Of a stretch of 64,000 bases of DNA, positions 57,439 to 64,000 are shown piece by piece. Every line of letters begins with the position of its first letter. Within the stretch, counting starts at the first letter, position 1. The translations under genes and the position numbers were made by a program. Below the pieces are notes generated by a model. That model saw only the letters and a list, made by a program, of their open reading frames with translations, was not told the DNA's origin and did no database searches. The DNA is from CAYSYM01 sp964435115 (GTDB lineage: Bacteria; Chloroflexota; UBA6077; CF-72). Location: contig CAYSYM010000011.1 in the NCBI GenBank assembly GCA_964435115.1, positions 10,302 through 74,301 on the forward strand, written 5' to 3'.

Positions 57439-58233
57439 CTACTCCACCTCGGCCGCGGGACGGATGACCGTGGGCGGCGCGCGGTGGCGGGGGAGCGGAT
57501 CGCCGGCACCCAGGTGCAGCAGGTTCCCGATGACGATCGGGACGTCGCGACTGGCCCGCCGCAGGTGCCGCAGCAGCGGCTCGCCGTGCGAGTGGTAGAC
57601 GGCAGCCGAAGGCTGGTAGGCGATCACGTAGCCACGCGCCTGCATCGTGCGCGCCCAGGCGATGTCCTCCGCGCCCCGCACGCGCTCGTCGAAGGGGTGG
57701 TCCTGCCACAGCGAGCGGCGGAACGCGCCGTTGGCGTTGGAGAAGAGCGGCCGCTTCTCCAGCAGGCGCGGCCGCTCGCTCAACAGCCCCGTGAGGCGCA
57801 TGCCCAGCAGTTCCAGGCGGGTCGCGGTGGCCCGCGGAAGCTGGCGGCCATACACGCCGGCCACTCGCGGATTCCTGAATGGGACGAGCAGCTCACGCAG
57901 CCAATCACTGCTCGCCGGGAGCGAGTGGGCGCTCAGGCTGGCCACCACGTCCCCGCCAGCCTCGGCGGTGCCGAGATTGAGCGCGTACCCGTAGGTGAAA
58001 TCCTGCGGCCGGATCGTGATGAGCGTGATGGGGAACTGGCGGGCGATCTCCAGCGTGCCATCGGTCGAGCCTGAGTCCACCACGACCACGCGGGTTGGCG
58101 GCAATGCGGCGGGATCGAGGAGTGCCGCGAGGGTGTCGCCGATCGAGCGCGCCTCGTTCTTGGCGCGGATCACGACGGATGCACTGAGCTGCAGGACCGT
58201 CTCCTTGGCTGGCGCCGGCGCCAGCCACTCCAT
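57439..58233 (-). CDS. Family 2 glycosyltransferase
   Basis: A 264-residue GT-A protein. SASVVIRAKNEARSIGDTLA, VVVVDSGSTDGTLEIARQFP (nucleotide-binding Asp), SLSAHSLPASSDWLRELLVP and the late GAEDIAWARTMQARGYVIAY match GT2 rhamnosyl/glucosyl-type enzymes. No membrane segment. ATG 58233 is chosen, but TACAAT overlaps it, so a downstream start is possible. Divergent from the response regulator. Confidence 0.83.
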   Translation of the reverse strand: MEWLAPAPAKETVLQLSASVVIRAKNEARSIGDTLAALLDPAALPPTRVVVVDSGSTDGTLEIARQFPITLITIRPQDFTYGYALNLGTAEAGGDVVASLSAHSLPASSDWLRELLVPFRNPRVAGVYGRQLPRATATRLELLGMRLTGLLSERPRLLEKRPLFSNANGAFRRSLWQDHPFDERVRGAEDIAWARTMQARGYVIAYQPSAAVYHSHGEPLLRHLRRASRDVPIVIGNLLHLGAGDPLPRHRAPPTVIRPAAEVE

Positions 58234-58491
58234 TGTACTCGGTGCCCTGGCGCCGGAAAGGGCGCAGGACCTGTGCCACCGCCCGAGGCAGTTGAGCCGG
58301 GCCAGGGCAGCGGGTGCCGGGAGAGGATGCCCTCCAGGCGTGGTGAGCTGCTCGGCCTGGCGGGCCGAAGGCCCTGGCCCGAACCGTTCCCTCGTGAGCG
58401 GGGGAGCGGGGGAACCCACCGCCTGGCGCGTGATACCCCCCGCCTACGTATGCCGCCGGCGCCGGCTTGTACACAGGCGCGCCCACCGTGG

Positions 58492-58497
58492 TATGCT
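58492..58497 (+). promoter_or_regulatory. -10 box TATGCT of the response regulator
   Basis: TATGCT is followed by CGGCGCG (7 nt) and TTG at 58505. The in-frame ATG at 58493 lies inside this box. Confidence 0.45.
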
Positions 58498-58504
58498 CGG
58501 CGCG

Positions 58505-58936
58505 TTGGGCACCCGGGAGCTCCCACGTGGGTGCGATGGAGGACGCGAGATCCTGGCTTCTACTGGGGGCCCCAGGCCGCGTGTCCTGGTGGTCGAAGAT
58601 GAAACCCCCATTCGGGAGTTCATCGCCGAGCTCCTGGGCGAGTCTGGCTACGAAGTGGCGACGGCAGCCAACGGGCGGGATGCCCTGGAGTGCCTGCGCG
58701 CCACCGTCCCGGACGCCGTGCTGCTGGACCTGATGATGCCCGTGATGGACGGCTGGGCTTTCCTCCGGGAATGCCGGGCGAGCCGGCCGTTCGCGCACCT
58801 GCCGGTGGTCGTGATGTCCGCCGCGCAAGCAGGCGCCCGGTCCCTGGACGGCCTGAACGTGCACAGCTTCGTGCGCAAGCCGTTCGACCTCGAGCAGGTG
58901 GAGGGCGCGCTCGCTCGAGCCCTCCAGGGCGCGTGA
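58505..58936 (+). CDS. Single-domain response regulator (REC)
   Basis: A 143-residue protein. After a 20-residue leader the receiver begins RVLVVEDETPIREFIAELLG, phospho-acceptor Asp in AVLLDLMMPVMDGWAFLREC, Ser/Thr site in VVVMSAAQAGA and Lys in SFVRKPFDLEQVEGALARAL. No output domain. TTG 58505 is preferred over ATG 58493 because of the promoter geometry. A PAS histidine kinase gene follows 405 bp downstream. Confidence 0.8.
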   Translation: MGTRELPRGCDGGREILASTGGPRPRVLVVEDETPIREFIAELLGESGYEVATAANGRDALECLRATVPDAVLLDLMMPVMDGWAFLRECRASRPFAHLPVVVMSAAQAGARSLDGLNVHSFVRKPFDLEQVEGALARALQGA

Positions 58937-59341
58937 GGCCACCGCCGCCCTAGCGCTCTCCGCGCGGCCGGCTCCGCGCTCCGCGCGCGGACGCTCCGGT
59001 CGAGCGTCTGTCCTCGACCGCTCGGCGATCCGCGCGCACGCTGTCCGGCTGCGCCCAACGTGACGCCCGCTTCCCGCCCGCGCGCCCTGCAGCACGCGAG
59101 CCCAACCAGGGCCTGCGGGGTGCCGGGGGGGTCGGACGCTGGACGCCAACCCGCGCGAACTTCCCTGCGCGGCGTGTTCCCCTGGACCCGGCGGCCCGGG
59201 TACCCTAGTCGCGCGGTCCGGCGCACGGGCCGGTGGCGCGCCAGGCCAGCGAGGAACCCATGGCCCCAGCCCGCCTGGCGCGGCACACCCCGCGGTGGCG
59301 CGTCGAGGCGCCAGCTTGTGGGCGATGGCTGTTCGGAGGCA
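58937..59341. other. 405-bp stretch without a recognisable gene
   Basis: It separates the response regulator from the histidine kinase. It contains a TACCCT hexamer (59199-59204) that could be the kinase promoter with a leader of about 135 nt. Otherwise it is GC-rich with no family-like open frame. Confidence 0.4.
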
Positions 59342-60499
59342 ATGCAGCGCGTGTCGAGCACCTCGGAGGGCTTGGAGTGGGAAGACTCGCCTGGCCGTGG
59401 CTGGGTCGAGCAGTTCGTTCAGGTCCTCCCCGAGGGCGTGCTCATCGTCGACCAGACCGGGACGTACATCACCTGCAACGCGGCCGCCGCCGACATCCTC
59501 GGCGTCTCGCTGTTGGGGCAGACCGAGTCACACGAGATCGCCGCGCTGGTGGGCGATGTGCGCTACCCGGATGGGTCGAGCTGCCCGGCCGATGAGCAGC
59601 CCCTGCGCCGCTCGCTCCTGCGCGGCGAGACGGTGCGGGGCGAGCAGATCCTCCTCCGGCGACGCGACGGCCACGAGATCGTTCTCGTCGTCACCAGCGC
59701 CCCGCTGCGCGACGAGAACGGCGCCGTCGTCGGGGCCGGAGCGCTCTTACACGACGTGTCGGGTATCCGGGCCCTGGCTCACGAGAAGGACGCCTTCCTG
59801 CGGACGGTCTCGCACGACCTCAAGAACCGGCTCAACGCGGCCACGGGGTGGGTGCAGGTCCTGCAGCGGCGCCTCGGCCGCCTCCAGGAGCCGGAGCAGG
59901 CGCACTTCGCTCCCGGGCTGGCTGCCCTGGATGCCAACCTGCAGCGCCTGGGGAGCATGGTGGACGAGCTGGTCGACCTCACCCGTCTCCAGCTCGGCCG
60001 GCCGCTCCCGCTCCGACGCACGGCCGTCGACCTGGTGGCACTCGCCCACGAGATTGCCGCGGAGCAGCAGCAGCAGACCGACCGGCATGTGATCCGCGTG
60101 GAGACGGCCGAGCCGACGGTCGTCGGCGAATGGGACCGGGCCCGCATCGAGCGCGTCCTCGCGAACCTGGTGACGAACGCCATCCAGTACAGCCCGGCCG
60201 GTGGGGACGTGGTGGTGAGTGTGGCGGTCGAACGCGCCCTGGCCCAGAGCTGGGCCGTGGTGCGGGTCCGCGATCAGGGTCTGGGCGTCCCGGCCGGGGA
60301 CCTCCCGCGACTCTTCCAGCAGTTCTACCGGGGACGCAACGTGGCCGACCGCATCGAGGGGACCGGATTGGGGCTGGCCGGTGCGCGTCAGATCGTCGAG
60401 CAGCACGGCGGGAGCATCGCGGCCGAGAGCGCCGAGGGCGCCGGCAGCACGTTCGTCGTCCGGCTGCCGCTCAGCGCGGTCCCACCGGCCACGGCTTGA
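59342..60499 (+). CDS. PAS-domain sensor histidine kinase
   Basis: A 385-residue soluble kinase. PAS domain at about 21-140 (QVLPEGVLIVDQTGTYITCN; VVGAGALLHDVSGIRAL), H158 in FLRTVSHDLKNRLNAATGW as phospho-acceptor, then HATPase: N box NLVTNAIQYSPAGGDVVVSV, G1 VRDQGLGVPAGDL, G2 GTGLGLAGARQIVE. No membrane helix, so it senses something inside the cell. GGAGG lies just before the ATG. The nearest partner is the REC protein at 58505. Confidence 0.9.
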   Translation: MQRVSSTSEGLEWEDSPGRGWVEQFVQVLPEGVLIVDQTGTYITCNAAAADILGVSLLGQTESHEIAALVGDVRYPDGSSCPADEQPLRRSLLRGETVRGEQILLRRRDGHEIVLVVTSAPLRDENGAVVGAGALLHDVSGIRALAHEKDAFLRTVSHDLKNRLNAATGWVQVLQRRLGRLQEPEQAHFAPGLAALDANLQRLGSMVDELVDLTRLQLGRPLPLRRTAVDLVALAHEIAAEQQQQTDRHVIRVETAEPTVVGEWDRARIERVLANLVTNAIQYSPAGGDVVVSVAVERALAQSWAVVRVRDQGLGVPAGDLPRLFQQFYRGRNVADRIEGTGLGLAGARQIVEQHGGSIAAESAEGAGSTFVVRLPLSAVPPATA

Positions 60500-60608
60500 G
60501 CACCGAGGCCAGGGTTAGCACGGGTGGGCTCACACGCGGCCCACGGGCGAGCCCGATAGACGGAGGCGACGCGAGGCGCTCGGTACAGCGCAGACGCGCG
60601 CGCGGGCG

Positions 60609-60614
60609 TACACT
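60609..60614 (+). promoter_or_regulatory. -10 box TACACT
   Basis: TACACT is followed by CGTGCGG (7 nt) and ATG 60622; a GTG at 60616 is also in frame. Confidence 0.45.
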
Positions 60615-60621
60615 CGTGCGG

Positions 60622-60909
60622 ATGCCACCGCCCGGCGACCTGCGCCCACCGACCCGCCCGCGCCGCTGGCTGCAGACGTTGCGTGAGGTCATGTACGGCA
60701 TGGTCGTGCACGACATGGTGCGCTACGTCACGCGCACACGCGGCAGCATGGAGCACCTGTTCCTCCTGATCACGATGGGCGACCTCGTCGGCGTGCCCAT
60801 CCTGCCGCCCTACTACAGCCTGCGCCTGCTCCCCTACGTGGTACCCGAGATCAACAACTGGAAGCGCCGCCTGCTCCGCGAGCGCGACATCACCGACCTG
60901 CTGGTCTGA
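60622..60909 (+). CDS. Small conserved-looking protein, unknown function
   Basis: A 95-residue protein. TLREVMYGMVVHDMVRYVTR, then SMEHLFLLITMGDLVGVPIL and PPYYSLRLLPYVVPEINNWK. The middle is hydrophobic, perhaps a membrane-associated helix pair. I recall similar sequences in Chloroflexota next to ArsA-like ATPases but cannot prove it here. Leaderless start. Ends 13 bp before the convergent HD-domain gene. Confidence 0.5.
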   Translation: MPPPGDLRPPTRPRRWLQTLREVMYGMVVHDMVRYVTRTRGSMEHLFLLITMGDLVGVPILPPYYSLRLLPYVVPEINNWKRRLLRERDITDLLV

Positions 60910-60922
60910 GCGCGCAGGGCGC

Positions 60923-61492
60923 TCAGCCGCTCGCGGTCAGCCCCAGGGCGGGCGCCAGTGGCTTGAGCGCCTCTACGACGAACCTGATCTGCTCGTCGGG
61001 CTCGGCCGCCAGCTCGTGGAAGCCGGTCTCGATGTCCGCGCGGCTCACCTGGCGGGCGAATGCCTTGTCCTTCATCTTCTTGCGTACCCGTTCCGGCGTC
61101 ACCTGGCTGAGGTCCCTGCCGTACACCAGGGCGCAGGCCACCACGAACCCAGAGAGCTCGTCGACGGCGAAGATGGTCCGCTTCAGCGGGGTGTCGCGCG
61201 GCTCGCCGGTGTACGGGGCGTGCGCCAGTACGCCCCGGACGACCTCCTCGGGCCAGCCCTCGGCGCGCAGGATGCGCGCGCCGACGAACGGGTGTCCGTC
61301 GCTCGTCGGATTCTCCTCGTAGTCGAAGTCGTGCAGCAGGCCCACGAGGCCCCAGGTCTCCTCGTCCTCCCCGAGCTGGCGCGCGTAGGCGCGCATCACC
61401 GCTTCCACGGCCAGTCCGTGCTTGCGCAGGCTGTCGCTCTGCGTGTACGCGTAGAGGAGGTCGATGGCATCCTGGCGGGTCTTGGCGGACAT
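60923..61492 (-). CDS. HD-domain phosphohydrolase
   Basis: A 189-residue HDIG/HD-family protein. The metal site is LVGLLHDFDYEENPTSDGHP, with His in LRKHGLAVEAVMRAYARQLG. A later Asp lies in KRTIFAVDELSGFVVACALV. It is related to small HD hydrolases of nucleotides or hydrophobic phosphoesters; substrate unknown. TAGAAT (61502-61507, minus) lies 9 nt before the ATG, so the gene is leaderless. Confidence 0.85.
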   Translation of the reverse strand: MSAKTRQDAIDLLYAYTQSDSLRKHGLAVEAVMRAYARQLGEDEETWGLVGLLHDFDYEENPTSDGHPFVGARILRAEGWPEEVVRGVLAHAPYTGEPRDTPLKRTIFAVDELSGFVVACALVYGRDLSQVTPERVRKKMKDKAFARQVSRADIETGFHELAAEPDEQIRFVVEALKPLAPALGLTASG

Positions 61493-61581
61493 GGCTTGAG
61501 GATTCTACGCGCTTCGCATCTGTTTCCTCGGCGCACGGGCCCGCGGGTCGCTGAGCGGCGGCGCACCGGCCGGGGCGGTCC

Positions 61582-62553
61582 CTACTGGGAGAGGATCCGG
61601 GCCAGCTCGAGCAGGTGGGGATCCAGCGGCTTGATCCGGCCCACTACCGCGTCGAGCGGGGTGGTGGCGACCTCGCCGCGCTGGACGCCGACGACCACCC
61701 CGTGCTGGCCGGCGGCCAGGCACGCCGTGGCGGCGGCGCCCAGGCGGGTGGCGAGCAGCCGGTCCGCCGCGCCCGGTGCGCCACCGCGCTGCACGTGGCC
61801 GAGCGTGGTCGTGCGGACCTCGAAGCCGAGCCGTTCGCGGTGCGCCGTGAAGAACTGCGCCAGCGCTACCGCGTTGTGGCGGGCGCCCTCGGCCACCACC
61901 ACCAGGGCGTGGCTCTTGCCGCGCTCGTACGCGGCGCGCAGCTCGGCAGCCAGCGCCTCCGGGTCGACGTCCACTTCCGGGATGACCACAGCTTCCGCCC
62001 CTCCGGCAATGCCGGCGACCAGGGCGAGGTAGCCGCAGTCGCGGCCCATCACCTCCACCAGGAAGGCGCGCTCGTGGGACGAGGCAGTGACCCGCAGGCG
62101 GTCGATGGCTTCGAGCGCCACGTTGAGCGCCGTGTCGACGCCGATGGTGACGTCCGAACCGACCAGGTCGTTGTCGATCGTGGATGCGACGCCCACGACC
62201 GGGAAGCCCAGCCGCGCCAGCGCCTGGGCGCCCGCCTGGGAGCCGTTGCCCCCGATGACCACGAGGCCCTCGATCGCCCGCTGGCGGAGCACCCGCAGCG
62301 CCTGCTGGCGGCCGCCTTCCGTCTTGAACTCCGGGCAGCGGGCGCTGCCCAGCACCGTGCCCCCACGCTCGAGGATGCCGCCCACATCCCGCGCCCGCAG
62401 CGGCCGCAGGTCGTCCGCGAGCAGGCCCGCGTAGCCGTGGCGCACGCCCTCCACCTCCCAGCCTCGCTCCAGGCCGGTCCGTACCACGGCACGAATCGCC
62501 GCGTTCATACCTGGCGCATCGCCCCCGCTCGTCAACACCGCGATCCGGTGCAT
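61582..62553 (-). CDS. pfkA: 6-phosphofructokinase (ATP-type)
   Basis: A 323-residue PfkA. Motifs: AVLTSGGDAPGMNAAIRAVV; 100-105 IGGNGS; GVASTIDNDLVGSDVTIGVD (catalytic Asp of TIDND); EVMGRDCGYLALVAGIAGGA; LGHVQRGGAPGAADRLLATR. Gly104 marks the ATP-dependent class, but the Mg-coordinating Asp103 of the usual GGDGS is Asn. AAGGAG precedes ATG 62553. It lies 13 bp after the lysozyme-like gene. Confidence 0.92.
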   Translation of the reverse strand: MHRIAVLTSGGDAPGMNAAIRAVVRTGLERGWEVEGVRHGYAGLLADDLRPLRARDVGGILERGGTVLGSARCPEFKTEGGRQQALRVLRQRAIEGLVVIGGNGSQAGAQALARLGFPVVGVASTIDNDLVGSDVTIGVDTALNVALEAIDRLRVTASSHERAFLVEVMGRDCGYLALVAGIAGGAEAVVIPEVDVDPEALAAELRAAYERGKSHALVVVAEGARHNAVALAQFFTAHRERLGFEVRTTTLGHVQRGGAPGAADRLLATRLGAAATACLAAGQHGVVVGVQRGEVATTPLDAVVGRIKPLDPHLLELARILSQ

Positions 62554-62566
62554 GGCACTCCTTACC

Positions 62567-63388
62567 CTAGCAGTACCCCATGGTCACTGCCTGCCACTCG
62601 CTCCAGGAGCCGCCGCCGTGGACCATCCAGCCGAACGCATCGATACTGGCATAGGGGTCGAACGGGGAGAAACCGGCCTGTCCCTGTGGCGTCCGTGCCC
62701 AGGTGGTGTTCAGGAACTGGGCCAGGCCCGACGCCGTGCTCAAGGGATTGCGCGCGTTCGGGTCCCAGCCCGACTCGACCTGAATGACGCACTCCATGCG
62801 GGCCGCGCTGTCTGGCCAGCGCTGGTACAGGTACGTCCGAGGGTCGGGTGGCTTGAAGTAGGCCAGGAGCTCCTCCGCGGTCGGCCGGCGGCCGGGCGCG
62901 GTGTCCACCGCTGGCAGCCAGCCCCAGCCGCTGGTCAGGGGGTTGTAGACCCAGTAGCGGCCATTCTCGGCGGGCGCATCGGCCCGGTAGAAGGTGCCGG
63001 GGTCCACCCCACCCAACACTTCGTTCGACGTGGCGCTCGGGAAGAGCGCGGTGGCTTGCGTCGCCAGCAGCCAGCGCGGCTGCCAGCCCGGCGGCGAGCC
63101 GGCGGGCGCCGGGATGCCCTCCACCTGGGCGAACAGGACCTGGGGGAGCAGGGCCGCCACGCAGCCGGCGGCCCAGAGGGTGGCACGGAGTCGCGCGGGT
63201 GCGGCCCACGTGCCGCGCCCCGCCAGAAGGAAGCGCGCGGCGCCGAGGGCTGCCGCGGGCAGCGCCCGGTGGGCTGCGGCGAACGGCTCCTGCTGGCGGG
63301 CCGGCGCCTGGTCGGCGCGGCGCGCGGCGCCCCCCGGCACTCGGTCCCCGGCACCGGTGGGCCGGGCCGGCGTTGGCGATGGATGCAT
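62567..63388 (-). CDS. Secreted lysozyme/transglycosylase-like protein
   Basis: A 273-residue protein. A long basic N-terminus, a helix near 65-87 (RLRATLWAAGCVAALLPQVL) and, in the last 90 residues, a lysozyme-like domain: MECVIQVESGWDPNARNPLS with the probable catalytic Glu, TASGLAQFLNTTWARTPQGQ and DPYASIDAFGWMVHGGGSW. The pattern is like SLT/Rpf-type enzymes that cut peptidoglycan. GGAGGAGAGG precedes the ATG. It forms a transcript with pfkA. Confidence 0.75.
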   Translation of the reverse strand: MHPSPTPARPTGAGDRVPGGAARRADQAPARQQEPFAAAHRALPAAALGAARFLLAGRGTWAAPARLRATLWAAGCVAALLPQVLFAQVEGIPAPAGSPPGWQPRWLLATQATALFPSATSNEVLGGVDPGTFYRADAPAENGRYWVYNPLTSGWGWLPAVDTAPGRRPTAEELLAYFKPPDPRTYLYQRWPDSAARMECVIQVESGWDPNARNPLSTASGLAQFLNTTWARTPQGQAGFSPFDPYASIDAFGWMVHGGGSWSEWQAVTMGYC

Positions 63389-63870
63389 GCTGTTCCTCTC
63401 CTCCGTAAGGGGGGAAGACTCGTTCGCACCAGCCCGAGCTGGCGCGACGGCACGCCGGCGGCCGGACGGTCAGAGAGCGCGAGGCGTCACGCGTCCGGAG
63501 GCAGGCATGAAGCGCGGGCTCGAGCGGCGATGCGCGGCGGGACGATCCCCGTAGCACACCTCCGGCGCCCACGGAAGGCGCGACCCGCGCGAGCGGACGA
63601 GCGGGTCAGGTCGGCGACGCGACCCGGGAGGACACCTGGGGTCCCGGCCGGGACGGGTCGGACCGCTCAGCGCTGCGCGCTTCCCCTTCCAGCCGCCCAA
63701 CCCGGGCGCCGCGGCGCCGGCGCTGCCGCCGGACGCGCGGCTACCAGTGGGCCGGGCGTGGAAGACCGCTCAAGAGCGTATCTGGTTGGTCGTCTCTCGC
63801 TGAGTGGAGTCCCGGTGCGCGCGAGACAGCCGGGTGCGCGCCCGAGCGGATGTCCGGCCAGAGCCTTCCG
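63389..63870. other. 482-bp stretch without a recognisable gene
   Basis: Upstream region of the lysozyme-like gene. It is very GC-rich, with several possible short stems (for example around 63600-63660), but I could not fit it to a known riboswitch. No family-like open frame on either strand. Confidence 0.4.
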
Positions 63871-63952
63871 TAGTTCTGTCAACGAACTACGTGCCAGCAT
63901 GTTACCGATAAGAGCGCCGATGTGGGGACCCGCACGACCGTCGACATGTCGT

Positions 63953-63997
63953 TCACCACGCGCATTAGGCCAGGCCGTCACCACGACCATTAGGCCA
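63953..63997 (+). repeat. 20-bp tandem direct repeat at the right edge
   Basis: TCACCACGCGCATTAGGCCA (63953-63972) and TCACCACGACCATTAGGCCA (63978-63997) differ at two positions, with a 25-bp period. They lie just after TGTCAACGAACTACGTGCC (about 63877). Repeated subterminal sequences of this size occur at the ends of IS21-type and other insertion sequences, so an IS element may begin here. Confidence 0.4.
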
Positions 63998-64000
63998 CCC

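Noticed and set aside
63389..63870. c-di-AMP (ydaO) riboswitch before the lysozyme-like gene
   Set aside because: Such riboswitches often precede cell-wall lysis genes and the region has stems, but I could not find the conserved blocks in the right order.

Overview
The window is a GC-rich (roughly 70%) bacterial chromosome segment packed with genes on both strands. It has one tRNA and no rRNA, prophage or CRISPR array. The secreted glycoside-hydrolase-like proteins, the LIV-type transporter genes inside a histidine utilisation operon, the mixed SD-led and leaderless starts and the GGGTNNT heptamer repeats together fit a Chloroflexota or related lineage. This assignment is an inference, because no marker gene is present.

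Layout. 1-797: a doubly inactivated VapBC-type toxin-antitoxin locus. 981-4973: small membrane and secreted proteins and an orphan response regulator. 5025-6577: a CytX-type HMP transporter under a TPP riboswitch. 6944-8854: a secreted glycoside-hydrolase-like protein. 9569-15129 (-): leucine/valine catabolism (mccB, mccA, HMG-CoA lyase, 3-hydroxyisobutyrate-dehydrogenase-like). 15226-18140: a second glycosidase-like protein and a protein of unknown family. 18183-21338 (-): NifX-like, oxidase-I-like membrane protein, DUF1858/DUF2249 protein and a MIP18-family protein. 21425-23497: larE, larB and a ModE-like regulator. 23852-31830 (-): D,D-carboxypeptidase, a CDF exporter, hutH and a peptide-type ABC importer without ATPases. 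31962-32789: a DUF305 gene with an amber codon and a 3' remnant of an arginase-family gene. 32795-35566 (-): nrtR-nadC-nadA with an operator-like palindrome. 35643-38653: a broken vapBC, a rhodanese and adenine deaminase. 38884-48090 (+): hutC-like, hutU, livJHMGF, hutI, hutG, an apparent single transcription unit for histidine uptake and degradation. 48317-64000: an intact vapBC, an amidohydrolase, response regulators, a methyltransferase with a GT-C glycosyltransferase, tRNA-Gly, a P-type ATPase, hicB with amber-interrupted hicA, a PAS histidine kinase, an HD protein, pfkA, a lysozyme-like secreted protein, and short direct repeats at the right edge.

How it works together. The strongest functional unit is the hut locus: a GntR/HutC-like repressor with a palindrome at its own promoter controls urocanase, a branched-chain-type ABC importer, imidazolonepropionase and an arginase-family last step. 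The first enzyme, hutH, sits 11 kb away in another operon. NAD synthesis is governed by an NrtR-type repressor, and thiamin-precursor uptake by a TPP riboswitch. Two patterns recur. (i) A TANNNT -10 box lies 5-10 nt (most often 7) before the start codon of at least twelve genes, with no Shine-Dalgarno site, which indicates leaderless transcripts. (ii) Three small accessory genes (vapC, DUF305, hicA) are each interrupted by one in-frame TAG, although TAG is an ordinary terminator elsewhere here. Of four toxin-antitoxin loci only one looks intact.
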